Part shown: piece after piece, positions 1 through 6,070 of the stretch
How the letters are laid out: the number at the start of each line of letters is the position of its first letter
How positions within the stretch are numbered: the stretch's first letter is position 1
Origin: F1-60-MAGs149 sp032119475
Lineage (GTDB): Bacteria > Actinomycetota > Thermoleophilia > Gaiellales > F1-60-MAGs149
Direction: 5' to 3'
Assembly (NCBI GenBank): GCA_032119475.1
Contig: JAUMCA010000085.1
Coordinates: forward strand, 1-7,814
Length of the DNA stretch: 7,814 bases
Program-made: the position numbers and the translations under genes
The notes under the pieces: model-generated
The model's database searches: none
What the model was told of the DNA's origin: nothing
What the model saw: the letters and a program-made list of their open reading frames with translations, nothing else

Positions 1-2
1 CC

Positions 3-527
3 GTCGACGTCTCCGCGGATCCCGACGTCGTCGCCCGCGCCGACCGGCTGATGGTCGCCGGCCAGGGCGCCGCCGGCGCCGCGATGGACGCGCTGGACCG
101 GACGGGGCTCGCCGCCTGCCTGCGCGCCGCGGCCGCCCGCGGCGTGCCGCTGCTCGGGGTGTGCGTCGGCCTGCAGCTCCTGTTCGAGCGCTCCGAGGAG
201 GACGACTGCGCGTGCCTCGGGCTGATCCCCGGCACCGTGCGCCGCCTGGTCGGCACCGCGCGGCTCCCGCACCTCGGCTGGAACGACGTGATCGCCGTCG
301 CCGAGCACCCGCTGACCGCGGACCTCCCCGCCGTGGCCTACTTCGCCCACTCGTTCGGCGTGCCCGCCGACGTGCCGGCCGCGCTCGCGCGCACGGAGGT
401 CGACGACGCGGCGTTCGCCTCGATCGCCGCGTCGGGTTCCGTGGCGGGCGCCCAGTTCCACCCGGAGCGCTCCTCGGAGGCCGGACGCGCGCTGCTCCGC
501 CGCTTCCTGGCCTGGGACGGCGCCTGA
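3..527 (+). CDS. hisH: Imidazole glycerol phosphate synthase, glutaminase subunit HisH (5' end outside window)
   Basis: HisH is the class I glutamine amidotransferase that frees ammonia from glutamine and passes it to HisF in cytoplasmic histidine biosynthesis. The frame is open to the window edge, so 174 C-terminal residues are visible. The family is about 200 residues long, so roughly 30 N-terminal residues and the start codon are missing. The nucleophile lies in GVCVGLQLLFE (Cys codon 162-164), and the other two triad residues lie in QFHPERSSEAG (His 459-461, Glu 465-467). The family signature LPHLGWNDV is also present. The strand normally written PGVG, which shapes the oxyanion hole in the Thermotoga enzyme, reads AGQG here. 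The TGA overlaps the hisF ATG by one base (TGATG), implying translational coupling with the partner subunit. The assignment is certain; only the start is unseen. Confidence 0.96.
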   Translation, partial: VDVSADPDVVARADRLMVAGQGAAGAAMDALDRTGLAACLRAAAARGVPLLGVCVGLQLLFERSEEDDCACLGLIPGTVRRLVGTARLPHLGWNDVIAVAEHPLTADLPAVAYFAHSFGVPADVPAALARTEVDDAAFASIAASGSVAGAQFHPERSSEAGRALLRRFLAWDGA

Positions 528-1279
528 TGCTGCGCCGCCGCATCATCCCCTGCCTCGACGTCTCCGGCGGGCGCGTGGTCAAGGGCGTCGAGTTCGTCAA
601 CCTCCGCGACTGCGGCGAGCCGGTCGACGCGGCCCTGCGCTACGCCGAGCAGGGCGCCGACGAGATCTGCTGGCTCAACATCACCGCCGGCGACGAGTCG
701 TGGCGCGACCTGCTGACCCAGGTGGAGCAGGCCGGCACGCGCATCGACGTGCCGCTGACGGTCGGCGGCGGCGTCTCCGACGAGCCGCACGTCCGCGATC
801 TGCTCGGCGCGGGGGCCGACAAGGTGTCGATCAACAGCGCCGCGCTCGACCACCCGGAGCTCGTCGGCACGTGCGCCGAACGCCACGGGTCCCAGTGCAT
901 CGTCGTCGCGATCGACGCGCGCAGGAACGACGCGGGAGGCTGGGAGGCCGTCGCCTCCGGCGGGCGCCGGCCGACCGGACGCGACGCCGTCGCCTGGGCG
1001 GCGGAGGCCGTCGCGCGCGGCGCCGGCGAGCTGCTGGTCACCAGCATGGACGCCGACGGCACGCAACGCGGCTATGCCCTCGAGCTCTACGCGCGCCTGC
1101 TCGACGCGGTGTCCGTGCCGATCATCGCCTCGGGCGGCGCCAGCAGCCCCGACGACATCGCCGACGTCCTCGAACTCGGCGTGTCCGCGGCGCTGGCTGC
1201 GAGCATCTTCCACGATGCCCTGTACTCGGTGGAGGAGGTGAAGACCGCATGTCGGACGCGCGACCTGCCGATGCGCTGA
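527..1279 (+). CDS. hisF: Imidazole glycerol phosphate synthase, cyclase subunit HisF
   Basis: HisF is a (beta/alpha)8 barrel that uses ammonia from HisH to turn PRFAR into imidazole glycerol phosphate and AICAR. The 250-residue product has the usual family length. The general acid/base aspartates are present: Asp11 in IIPCLDV and Asp130 in VVAIDARR, plus Asp175/Asp177 in TSMDADGT. Lys19 is also present. The residues equivalent to the Thermotoga ammonia gate (Arg5, Glu46, Lys99, Glu168) are all there. The phosphate-binding stretches VGGGV and IASGGA are intact. Two near-invariant aspartates are changed: LDITA reads LNITA (Asn51), and GYD reads GYA (Ala184). The ATG shares its A with the hisH stop and has no clear Shine-Dalgarno, fitting coupled translation. 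The last 31 bases overlap hisIE. Confidence 0.97.
   Translation: MLRRRIIPCLDVSGGRVVKGVEFVNLRDCGEPVDAALRYAEQGADEICWLNITAGDESWRDLLTQVEQAGTRIDVPLTVGGGVSDEPHVRDLLGAGADKVSINSAALDHPELVGTCAERHGSQCIVVAIDARRNDAGGWEAVASGGRRPTGRDAVAWAAEAVARGAGELLVTSMDADGTQRGYALELYARLLDAVSVPIIASGGASSPDDIADVLELGVSAALAASIFHDALYSVEEVKTACRTRDLPMR
1233..1240 (+). promoter_or_regulatory. Strong Shine-Dalgarno site for hisIE inside hisF
   Basis: AGGAGGTG is a full match to the 16S rRNA 3' end. It lies 8 bases before the ATG at 1249 and inside the hisF coding sequence (codons for VEEVK). It fixes the hisIE start and suggests independent ribosome entry as well as coupling. Confidence 0.8.
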
Positions 1280-1893
1280 GCCTCGACGCGGTGCCCCGCT
1301 TCGACGCGGACGGGCTGATCCCGGCGATCTGCCAGGACGCCGTCGACGGCACGGTGCTGATGATGGCGTGGATGAACGCCGACGCGCTCGACCGCACGCT
1401 CGCCACGCGGCGCGCGTGGTTCTGGTCCCGCTCCCGTGGCGAATTGTGGGAGAAGGGCGCCACCAGCGGCAACGTGCTGACCGTGCACCAGGCGCGCCTC
1501 GATTGCGATCAGGACACGCTGCTCCTGCTCGTCTCCCCCGCCGGCCCGGCCTGCCACACCGGCACGCGCACCTGCTGGGGCGACGACGCCGTGCCGCTCC
1601 TGCCCCGTCTGGCGCGCACGATCGAAGAGCGCCGCGGCGCCGACGCGGCGACCTCGTACGTCGCCGGCCTGCTGGCCGACGATCGCACCCGCGCGGCGGG
1701 CAAGGTCGCCGAGGAGTCGGCCGAGGTGCTGGAGGCCGCCCCCGGCTCCGACCATCAGGTCGAGGAGGCCGCGGACGTGGTGTTCCACCTGCTCGTCCTG
1801 CTGGCCCGCGACGGCACCGATCCCCTGCGCGTCCTCGACGTGCTCGCGCAGCGCGAGGGCCTGCCGCCGCGGTGGCTGCGGGACGGCGCGTGA
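1249..1893 (+). CDS. hisIE: Bifunctional phosphoribosyl-AMP cyclohydrolase / phosphoribosyl-ATP pyrophosphatase (HisIE fusion)
   Basis: The 214-residue protein catalyses the second and third steps of histidine biosynthesis in the cytoplasm: removal of pyrophosphate from PR-ATP, then opening of the adenine ring of PR-AMP. The N-terminal cyclohydrolase domain (about residues 15-112) shows QDAVDGTVLMMAWMN, SRSRGELWEKGATSGN, the metal-binding DCDQD (residues 85-89) and the zinc cysteines of CHTGTRTC (Cys102, Cys109). The C-terminal pyrophosphatase domain (about 116-214) shows KVAEESAEVLEA (from Lys142) and EEAADVVFHLLVLL, the MazG-like Mg-binding helices. The start is set by an ideal Shine-Dalgarno 8 bases upstream, and the gene overlaps hisF by 31 bases. 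The fusion is complete in one frame. Many actinobacteria carry hisI and hisE as separate genes, so the fusion is mildly notable. Confidence 0.96.
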   Translation: MSDARPADALSLDAVPRFDADGLIPAICQDAVDGTVLMMAWMNADALDRTLATRRAWFWSRSRGELWEKGATSGNVLTVHQARLDCDQDTLLLLVSPAGPACHTGTRTCWGDDAVPLLPRLARTIEERRGADAATSYVAGLLADDRTRAAGKVAEESAEVLEAAPGSDHQVEEAADVVFHLLVLLARDGTDPLRVLDVLAQREGLPPRWLRDGA

Positions 1894-2600
1894 GCGACGA
1901 GTACGCCGGCATCGCCGACGTCTACGACGCCTGGTGCCTCGAGGTGCAGGAGGACATCGGCCACTACGTCGGCATGGCGCAGGGCACCACGACCCCGGTG
2001 GTCGAGCTCGCCGCCGGCACCGGCCGGATCGCGATCCCGCTGGCGGAGGCCGGCTGCGACGTGATCGCCGTCGACGCCTCGACCGCCATGCTCGACCTGC
2101 TGCGCGCGAAGGCCGCGGCCGCCGGCGTCGCCGACCGCATCGACGTCCGCGTCGGCGACCTGCGCGCCCCCGGTGTCGACGGCACGTACGACCGCGTCCT
2201 GATCCCCTTCCGCTCGCTCCTCCACCTCCCCGACGACGCGGCGCGGCTCACCGCGCTGCGGGCGGCGCGTGGGCTGATCCGCGCCGAGGGCTACCTCGCC
2301 TTCGACGTGTTCGCGCCCACGCCGGCCGACGTCCAGGCGACGCAGGGCATCTGGTACCACCGCGACTCCGGCGCCCGCGAGCGCGCGGACTGGAACCGCG
2401 CTGACGGAACCACGCACGTCGAGGTCGAGATGCGCGGGCGCACGACGACGCTCGTCCTCCACCCCCTCCCGGCGCCGCGCTGGCTGGAGCTGCTGGACGA
2501 GGCCGGCTTCGAGGTCGTCACCGCGTGGGGCGACTTCGACGGCGGCCCGGTGCGCGGGGACGGTACCGGCGACCTCGTCGTGATCGCACAGCCGCGCTAG
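1890..2600 (+). CDS. Class I SAM-dependent methyltransferase, substrate unknown
   Basis: The 236-residue protein has a Rossmann-type SAM-binding fold. Motif I is VVELAAGTGR (residues 37-46). The acidic end of strand 2 is VIAVDAS (Asp62). Motif III is VRVGDLRAP (Gly89-Asp90), followed by the post-motif FRSLLHL (residues 107-113). The N-terminal YAGIADVYDAWC resembles the start of small-molecule methyltransferases of the Methyltransf_25/11 type. No signal peptide or membrane segment is seen. The start is the GTG of a GTGA overlap with the hisIE stop (4 bp); other upstream starts would run deeper into hisIE. It is therefore probably cotranscribed with the histidine genes. That does not prove a role in histidine metabolism, and no substrate can be named. 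Its TAG stop lies within a CTAG shared with the opposite-strand frame. Confidence 0.88.
   Translation: MSDEYAGIADVYDAWCLEVQEDIGHYVGMAQGTTTPVVELAAGTGRIAIPLAEAGCDVIAVDASTAMLDLLRAKAAAAGVADRIDVRVGDLRAPGVDGTYDRVLIPFRSLLHLPDDAARLTALRAARGLIRAEGYLAFDVFAPTPADVQATQGIWYHRDSGARERADWNRADGTTHVEVEMRGRTTTLVLHPLPAPRWLELLDEAGFEVVTAWGDFDGGPVRGDGTGDLVVIAQPR
2597..2600. other. Shared CTAG: stop codons of both converging frames
   Basis: The palindrome CTAG supplies TAG for the plus-strand methyltransferase (2598-2600) and TAG for the minus-strand frame that continues the lipoprotein gene (2597-2599). The two frames thus overlap tail to tail by four bases with no intergenic DNA. Confidence 0.85.
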
Positions 2601-2608
2601 CCGGTCAC

Positions 2609-2627
2609 CGGCGGCGCAGTGCCGCCG
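2609..2627. terminator. G/C hairpin at the convergent gene junction, possible two-way terminator
   Basis: CGGCGGC (2609-2615) and GCCGCCG (2621-2627) form a perfect 7-bp stem around a 5-base loop. The hairpin starts 8 bases after the methyltransferase stop. A second perfect inverted repeat, GCCGGT-C-ACCGGC (2600-2612), overlaps it. There is no T-tract on either side, so it is not a canonical intrinsic terminator. In such GC-rich DNA hairpins also arise by chance, and this one lies inside the opposite-strand coding frame. Confidence 0.35.
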
Positions 2628-3016
2628 CCGTCAGCCGACGGCAGGCGCGCGGCGAGCGCCCGACAGGCCTTCGGCATCGCCTGCCGCTTGCCGACGGAGG
2701 CGGTCAGCGTCCCCGTGTTGGTGAACGGCTTGACCTTGCCGAACTCCGGCTTGAGGCGCTTCCCGCTGCCCGTCACGTCCACGAGCCCGAGGGCGTCGTA
2801 CGGCATCCCGAAGCCCGCCCCGTTGAGGGAGCCGTGCAGCCGCGCGCCGGCGCCGGCGCCGCCGAGGATCAGCGTGCGCTGCTCGGGACCGACGGACGCG
2901 ACCGCGAGGCAGAGCAGGTCGCTCCGGTCGGCACCCTGGAGGACCATCGTGCCGTTGCCGATGCCGACCTGGCTGGCCGCGCCGCCGACGAGCGTCAGCT
3001 TCCGGACCTGCGCGAC

Positions 3017-4621
3017 TTACGCGCCGCGGGCGAAGGCGTCGAGGCCGCGCGGTCGCGCCGCGCCGTTGCCGCGCTTCGGCGTCGCCCAGCGGTAGTTCCC
3101 GCCGTAGACGGCCCCGTCGAGGCGCATGGTGCGCGCGGGCTTCGTCGACTCCTTCAGCACCGTGCCCTTGGAGAGGGTCACGCGCGTCGTCGCTGCGTAG
3201 TCGCTCGCGCGAGCGGTCGCACCGCCGCGCCGCGCGGCGCTCGACGTGTAGGGCAGGCGGAACACCATGATGTTCGGGGCGCCGACCGTCAGGCCTGTGC
3301 AAATGCTCGCCGCGCTGGCCTCCGTGAAGGCCACGTTGACCATGTGGACCCCGGCTGCGAGCGCGGGTCCAGCCGCGTACGACGCTGTGCCGTTCAGCGC
3401 GACCTGCACGCTACCCTCGAACGCTCCGTCGTCGTCCGCATCGACGCATGCGTAGGGCCGGTAGTACCCGCCGGCGTACTGCAGGTTCAGCGTCACGTCG
3501 CCGCCCGCCGCAGGGGCGGCGTTGGCGAAGGTGAACGAGCTGCGGTTGAGCGAGCTGTACGCCTGATTCGGCACGACCGTCAGCTTGGTCGTCGCCGTCG
3601 CGGTCTTCCCGGCGGTGTTCGACACGCGCACGCCGACCGTCAGCTCGCCCGCGCTGGCGGCGCGCTCGAGGACCGCGACCGGGACGATCGCCACGCCGCT
3701 CGGCAGGGTGCCCGCCGGATCGGGGGTGCCCGAGGCGTCGCCGTACGTGCCGTCGCCATCGAGGTCCCAGGAGTACGTGAGCGCTCCGCCGCCGGGATCG
3801 CTCGACTGGCGGGCGTCCACCTCGTACCACAGCGTCCGCGCGTCCGTGAAGGCGCCACCGGCGACCCAAGTCGGCGTCGCCCGCGCCACGACCCGCGCGG
3901 TCGGGGTCGTATTCGCAACCGGCGTCGGGGCCGCCGCCTTGACGTTCACCTTCACCCAGCCGGTCGCCTGGATCGGCAGGGCGGTACTGGGCCACTCGAT
4001 GGTGCCGCTGGCCCCTGTGAACAGCACCGGCTGGCGCGCGCTCGAGGTGGTGGTGATGAAGAGATACGTGGATCCCGTCAATCCGGCCTCCGGCACCGTC
4101 AGCGTGATCGTCTTGCCGTCGTAGGCCTTCAAGCACTGCGCGCCGTACGTGAAGGGCGTGAGCCATGCCGGCTGCTGCAGCGAGAGCGCCCGCTGGACGC
4201 CGGTGGTCTGCGAGAGCAAATCCTCGAGAACGGTGATCCCCCCAAAAAATGAGAATGACTCGAAGAAGGCGTACGTGCCGCTCGGACAGGCCCACTCGCT
4301 CGTCGACGGGGCCGTGATCCACTGCGTCCCCTCGGCGCGATAGCGCAGCGGCGTCCAGGAGAGCCACGACCCGGTCAGGTCGAGCGTCACCGTGCTGCCC
4401 GCCGTGAGGCCGAGGGTGCCGCCCGTGAGGGGCACGGGCGTCGCGTTCGCAGCCGAGGAGGCCGAGCCGGACCCGGCCGTGGCGGGCAAGGCCAGCCCGT
4501 CCGCGAGGGGCGTCGGCGTCCTGTTCGCCGTCAGGTACGCAGTGGGCGTGACGAACACGCAGCCGCTGGCGATGACCGCGACGACGAGGACGAGGACGAT
4601 GAGGGCGGGAGCGCGTCGCAT
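3017..4621 (-). CDS. Secreted lipoprotein with a PKD-type domain, apparently truncated by an in-frame TAA
   Basis: The 534-residue product starts MRRAPALIVLVLVVAVIASGC, a lipoprotein signal peptide: two arginines, a hydrophobic core, then lipobox ASG before Cys21. It is predicted to be lipid-anchored on the outside of the membrane. A Thr/Ser/Ala/Pro-rich linker (about 25-70) is followed by an unrecognised beta-rich region (about 70-225). About residues 265-350 resemble a PKD domain, with SSDPGGGALTYSWDLDGDG (273-291). A further region carries another aspartate cluster, VDADDDG (393-399). Both Asp-rich loops resemble Ca-binding DxDxDG motifs. The frame is open 25 codons further upstream, but ATG 4619-4621 places the signal peptide at the N-terminus and lies just after a candidate promoter. 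PKD domains usually serve surface adhesion or carbohydrate and protein binding; no catalytic domain is recognised. The same frame continues after the TAA. Confidence 0.8.
   Translation of the reverse strand: MRRAPALIVLVLVVAVIASGCVFVTPTAYLTANRTPTPLADGLALPATAGSGSASSAANATPVPLTGGTLGLTAGSTVTLDLTGSWLSWTPLRYRAEGTQWITAPSTSEWACPSGTYAFFESFSFFGGITVLEDLLSQTTGVQRALSLQQPAWLTPFTYGAQCLKAYDGKTITLTVPEAGLTGSTYLFITTTSSARQPVLFTGASGTIEWPSTALPIQATGWVKVNVKAAAPTPVANTTPTARVVARATPTWVAGGAFTDARTLWYEVDARQSSDPGGGALTYSWDLDGDGTYGDASGTPDPAGTLPSGVAIVPVAVLERAASAGELTVGVRVSNTAGKTATATTKLTVVPNQAYSSLNRSSFTFANAAPAAGGDVTLNLQYAGGYYRPYACVDADDDGAFEGSVQVALNGTASYAAGPALAAGVHMVNVAFTEASAASICTGLTVGAPNIMVFRLPYTSSAARRGGATARASDYAATTRVTLSKGTVLKESTKPARTMRLDGAVYGGNYRWATPKRGNGAARPRGLDAFARGA
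4238..4249 (-). repeat. C6A6 (T6G6 on the coding strand) homopolymer pair inside the lipoprotein gene
   Basis: Six Cs followed by six As on the plus strand read as TTTTTTGGGGGG in the coding direction, encoding Phe-Phe-Gly-Gly around residues 125-128. It is the only such tract in the window and sits in a local dip in GC content. Homopolymer tracts can slip during replication, transcription or sequencing. The frame is intact here as sequenced. Confidence 0.6.
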
Positions 4622-4653
4622 GAGGGGGTACGCAACGTCGTCGCGCCGGAGAG

Positions 4654-4682
4654 ACGCTAGTCGCATTGCAGCAAGAACGCAA
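4654..4682 (-). promoter_or_regulatory. Candidate sigma-70-type promoter for the lipoprotein gene
   Basis: Read on the minus strand, TTGCGT (4677-4682) and TAGCGT (4654-4659) are separated by exactly 17 bases. They fit the TTG-N and TA-N3-T core of -35 and -10 hexamers. The -10 lies 32 bases upstream of the ATG at 4621, giving a short 5' UTR of about 26 bases. No Shine-Dalgarno is visible before that ATG. The match is modest, and the spacer also holds a weak ATTGC/GCAAT inverted repeat (loop of 9). Confidence 0.4.
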
Positions 4683-4723
4683 TACACGTGTGCCATCAGC
4701 CGGACCTGGCCGCACGGTCGCGT

Positions 4724-5464
4724 TCAGGGGCGCGCGCTGAAGCAGCGCGCGAGTGCGATGGCGCCTGCCGCTGCGACGTTGAGCGACTCCGCCGCCTGCG
4801 ACTGCGGAATCCGGCACACCTGTGCTGCGCGGGCACGCACGGCGTCGGGGAGGCCGTCCCGCTCCGCGCCGAGGGCCAGCACGACCGGCCCCGTGAGGTC
4901 GGCATCGGCGATGTCCACGTCGCCGGCGCCGTCGAGCGCCACGAGCCGCGCCTCCGGGTAGGCGGCTGCCGCATCGTCGACGGTCAGCGTCGGCACGACG
5001 AAGGTGGCCCCCATCGCGGCCCGCACCGCCTTCGGCGCGGTGGGATCCGCGGCGGGCGGCGCCAGCACGACGACCTCCGCGTCGAAGGCGGCGGCCGAGC
5101 GCATCAGGGTCCCGACGTTCCCGGGATCGCCGACGCCGCAGAGGAGCAGCGCGACGCCCGTCAGGGTCGCCGGCGGCTGCGGCAAGGCGTCGATGCGGGC
5201 GACGCCGATCATGCGCGTCCCGGACGCCAGCGACGAGACGCCGTCGAGGATCGGCCCCTCCACCTCCTGCGCGCGGACGCCGGAAGGTGCCGCGGTGCCC
5301 TCGCGGATCAGCAGGTCGTCGAGGGCGACGCCGTGGCGTAGGGCAGCCTCGACGAGATCCTCGCCGTCGACGGCGAACAGCCCCTGACTGCGCCGTTCAC
5401 TCGTGCGCGCGAGAGCGCGCACGCGCTGAAGCCGCGGGTTCCGCACGCTGCGGATCGGCTCCAC
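4724..5464 (-). CDS. SpoU/TrmH-family (SPOUT) rRNA 2'-O-methyltransferase
   Basis: The 246-residue protein is predicted to methylate a ribose 2'-OH in rRNA using SAM. The N-terminal region (about 1-95), starting IRSVRNPRLQRVRAL, matches the substrate-binding domain of RlmB/TsnR-like enzymes. The C-terminal knotted domain shows motif 1 GDPGNVGTLMRSA (112-124, with Asn116 and catalytic Arg122), motif 2 LALGAERDGL (196-205) and motif 3 IPQSQAAESLNVAAAGAIAL (219-238, Glu226 and Asn229). Motif 2 usually reads GNE; here it is GAE. The start is GTG at 5462-5464, 11 bases after the rplT stop with no clear Shine-Dalgarno, suggesting coupling. Its place after rplT resembles Bacillus ysgA (rlmP) and related actinobacterial genes. 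The exact target nucleotide cannot be read from sequence, so no symbol is given. Confidence 0.9.
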   Translation of the reverse strand: MEPIRSVRNPRLQRVRALARTSERRSQGLFAVDGEDLVEAALRHGVALDDLLIREGTAAPSGVRAQEVEGPILDGVSSLASGTRMIGVARIDALPQPPATLTGVALLLCGVGDPGNVGTLMRSAAAFDAEVVVLAPPAADPTAPKAVRAAMGATFVVPTLTVDDAAAAYPEARLVALDGAGDVDIADADLTGPVVLALGAERDGLPDAVRARAAQVCRIPQSQAAESLNVAAAGAIALARCFSARP

Positions 5465-5475
5465 GGAGGAGGGCC

Positions 5476-5835
5476 CTACGCCGGGAGGGCGGCCTTGGCC
5501 TTCTCAGCGAGCGCGCCGAAGGCGTCGGGCTCGTTGAGGGCGAGGTCCGCGAGGACCTTGCGGTCGGCCGTCACGCCGGCCAGCTTCAGGCCGTGCATGA
5601 ACTGCGAGTAGGACAGCTCGTGCTGCCGGGCGCCCGCGTTGATGCGGATGATCCAGAGCCGGCGGAAGTCGCGCTTGCGGACACGGCGGTCGCGGAACGC
5701 GTAGTTGCCGGAGCGCTGGACCTGCTCCTTGGCGCGGCTGTAGATCTTGGACTTGAGGCCCCAGTAGCCGGACGCCTCGGACAGGACCTTGCGGCGCTTC
5801 TTCTGCGCGTGGACGGAACGCTTGACGCGGGTCAT
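5476..5835 (-). CDS. rplT: 50S ribosomal protein L20
   Basis: L20 binds 23S rRNA early in large-subunit assembly. The 119-residue product has the standard length and sequence throughout: the basic N-terminal arm MTRVKRSVHAQKKRRKVL, then GYWGLKSKIYSRAKEQV, YAFRDRRVRKRDFRRLWIIRINA, and the globular C-terminal part LSYSQFMHGLKLAGV...RKVLADLA. The ATG at 5833-5835 is preceded by GGGAG with a 5-base spacer. This ribosome site overlaps the rpmI stop codon, and only 9 bases separate the two genes. In other bacteria L20 represses this operon by binding its mRNA; no L20-binding leader can be recognised here. Confidence 0.98.
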   Translation of the reverse strand: MTRVKRSVHAQKKRRKVLSEASGYWGLKSKIYSRAKEQVQRSGNYAFRDRRVRKRDFRRLWIIRINAGARQHELSYSQFMHGLKLAGVTADRKVLADLALNEPDAFGALAEKAKAALPA

Positions 5836-5844
5836 GCCGGCTCC

Positions 5845-6042
5845 CTACCGCTTCCCGAGGAGGCGCAGGGCCTCCTTGTAGTCGCTCTTCGCCATCGGCT
5901 GGTCCTGGGACAGCTTGCGGCGGCGCTTCGGGGTCATCTTGCCGCGCAGATGGGCCTCCATGGCCTGCCGGCGCATGATGCTGCCCTTGCTCGTGAGCTT
6001 CATGCGCTTCTTGGCGCTGGAATTGGTCTTCATCTTGGGCAT
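5845..6042 (-). CDS. rpmI: 50S ribosomal protein L35
   Basis: The 65-residue basic protein begins MPKMKTNSSAKKRMKLTSKG, the family hallmark, and continues to KSDYKEALRLLGKR. L35 is a small component of the large ribosomal subunit. The same frame is open far upstream only because it runs through the low-complexity infC tail in another frame; ATG 6040-6042 is the family start. It has an AAGGA ribosome site (6049-6053) with a 6-base spacer. The gap to infC is 28 bases and to rplT 9 bases, the standard infC-rpmI-rplT order. Confidence 0.97.
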   Translation of the reverse strand: MPKMKTNSSAKKRMKLTSKGSIMRRQAMEAHLRGKMTPKRRRKLSQDQPMAKSDYKEALRLLGKR

Positions 6043-6070
6043 AGGGGTTCCTTGCTGCGCTCGCGGCAGA

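Larger units (their letters stand above)
2597..3016 (-). pseudogene. Detached C-terminal part of the PKD lipoprotein, beyond an in-frame stop
   Basis: These 139 sense codons directly follow the TAA at 3017-3019 in the same reading frame as the lipoprotein gene and end at the CTAG shared with the methyltransferase. The stretch looks genuinely coding: 48 of the first 50 codons end in G or C. The product, beginning VAQVRKLTLVGGAASQVG, has glycine/alanine-rich, beta-prone character like the segment before the stop. The first ATG lies 23 codons in (2945-2947) and has no convincing Shine-Dalgarno, so independent translation is unlikely. The simplest reading is that a single base change or sequencing error created the TAA in a protein of about 674 residues. 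A single change from a sense codon would explain it, whereas an indel would have shifted the frame. Function unknown. Confidence 0.65.

Noticed and set aside
338..1912. A 524-codon minus-strand frame opposite the histidine genes
   Set aside because: Arg/Ala/Gly-rich shadow of hisF and hisIE, with no domain or start signal.
2525..4252. A 575-codon plus-strand open frame across the lipoprotein region
   Set aside because: It is a shadow of the minus-strand gene. Its product is arginine- and alanine-rich without a recognisable domain, whereas the minus strand encodes a signal peptide and PKD domain.
4622..4696. Earlier starts for the lipoprotein, up to 25 codons upstream
   Set aside because: They would bury the signal peptide behind a charged stretch and overlap the candidate promoter; ATG 4619-4621 gives a textbook lipoprotein N-terminus.
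3411..4817. A second long minus-strand frame (468 codons) over the lipoprotein gene
   Set aside because: Arg/His/Gly-rich composition typical of an off-frame reading of GC-rich DNA; no domain, and it overlaps the rRNA methyltransferase end.
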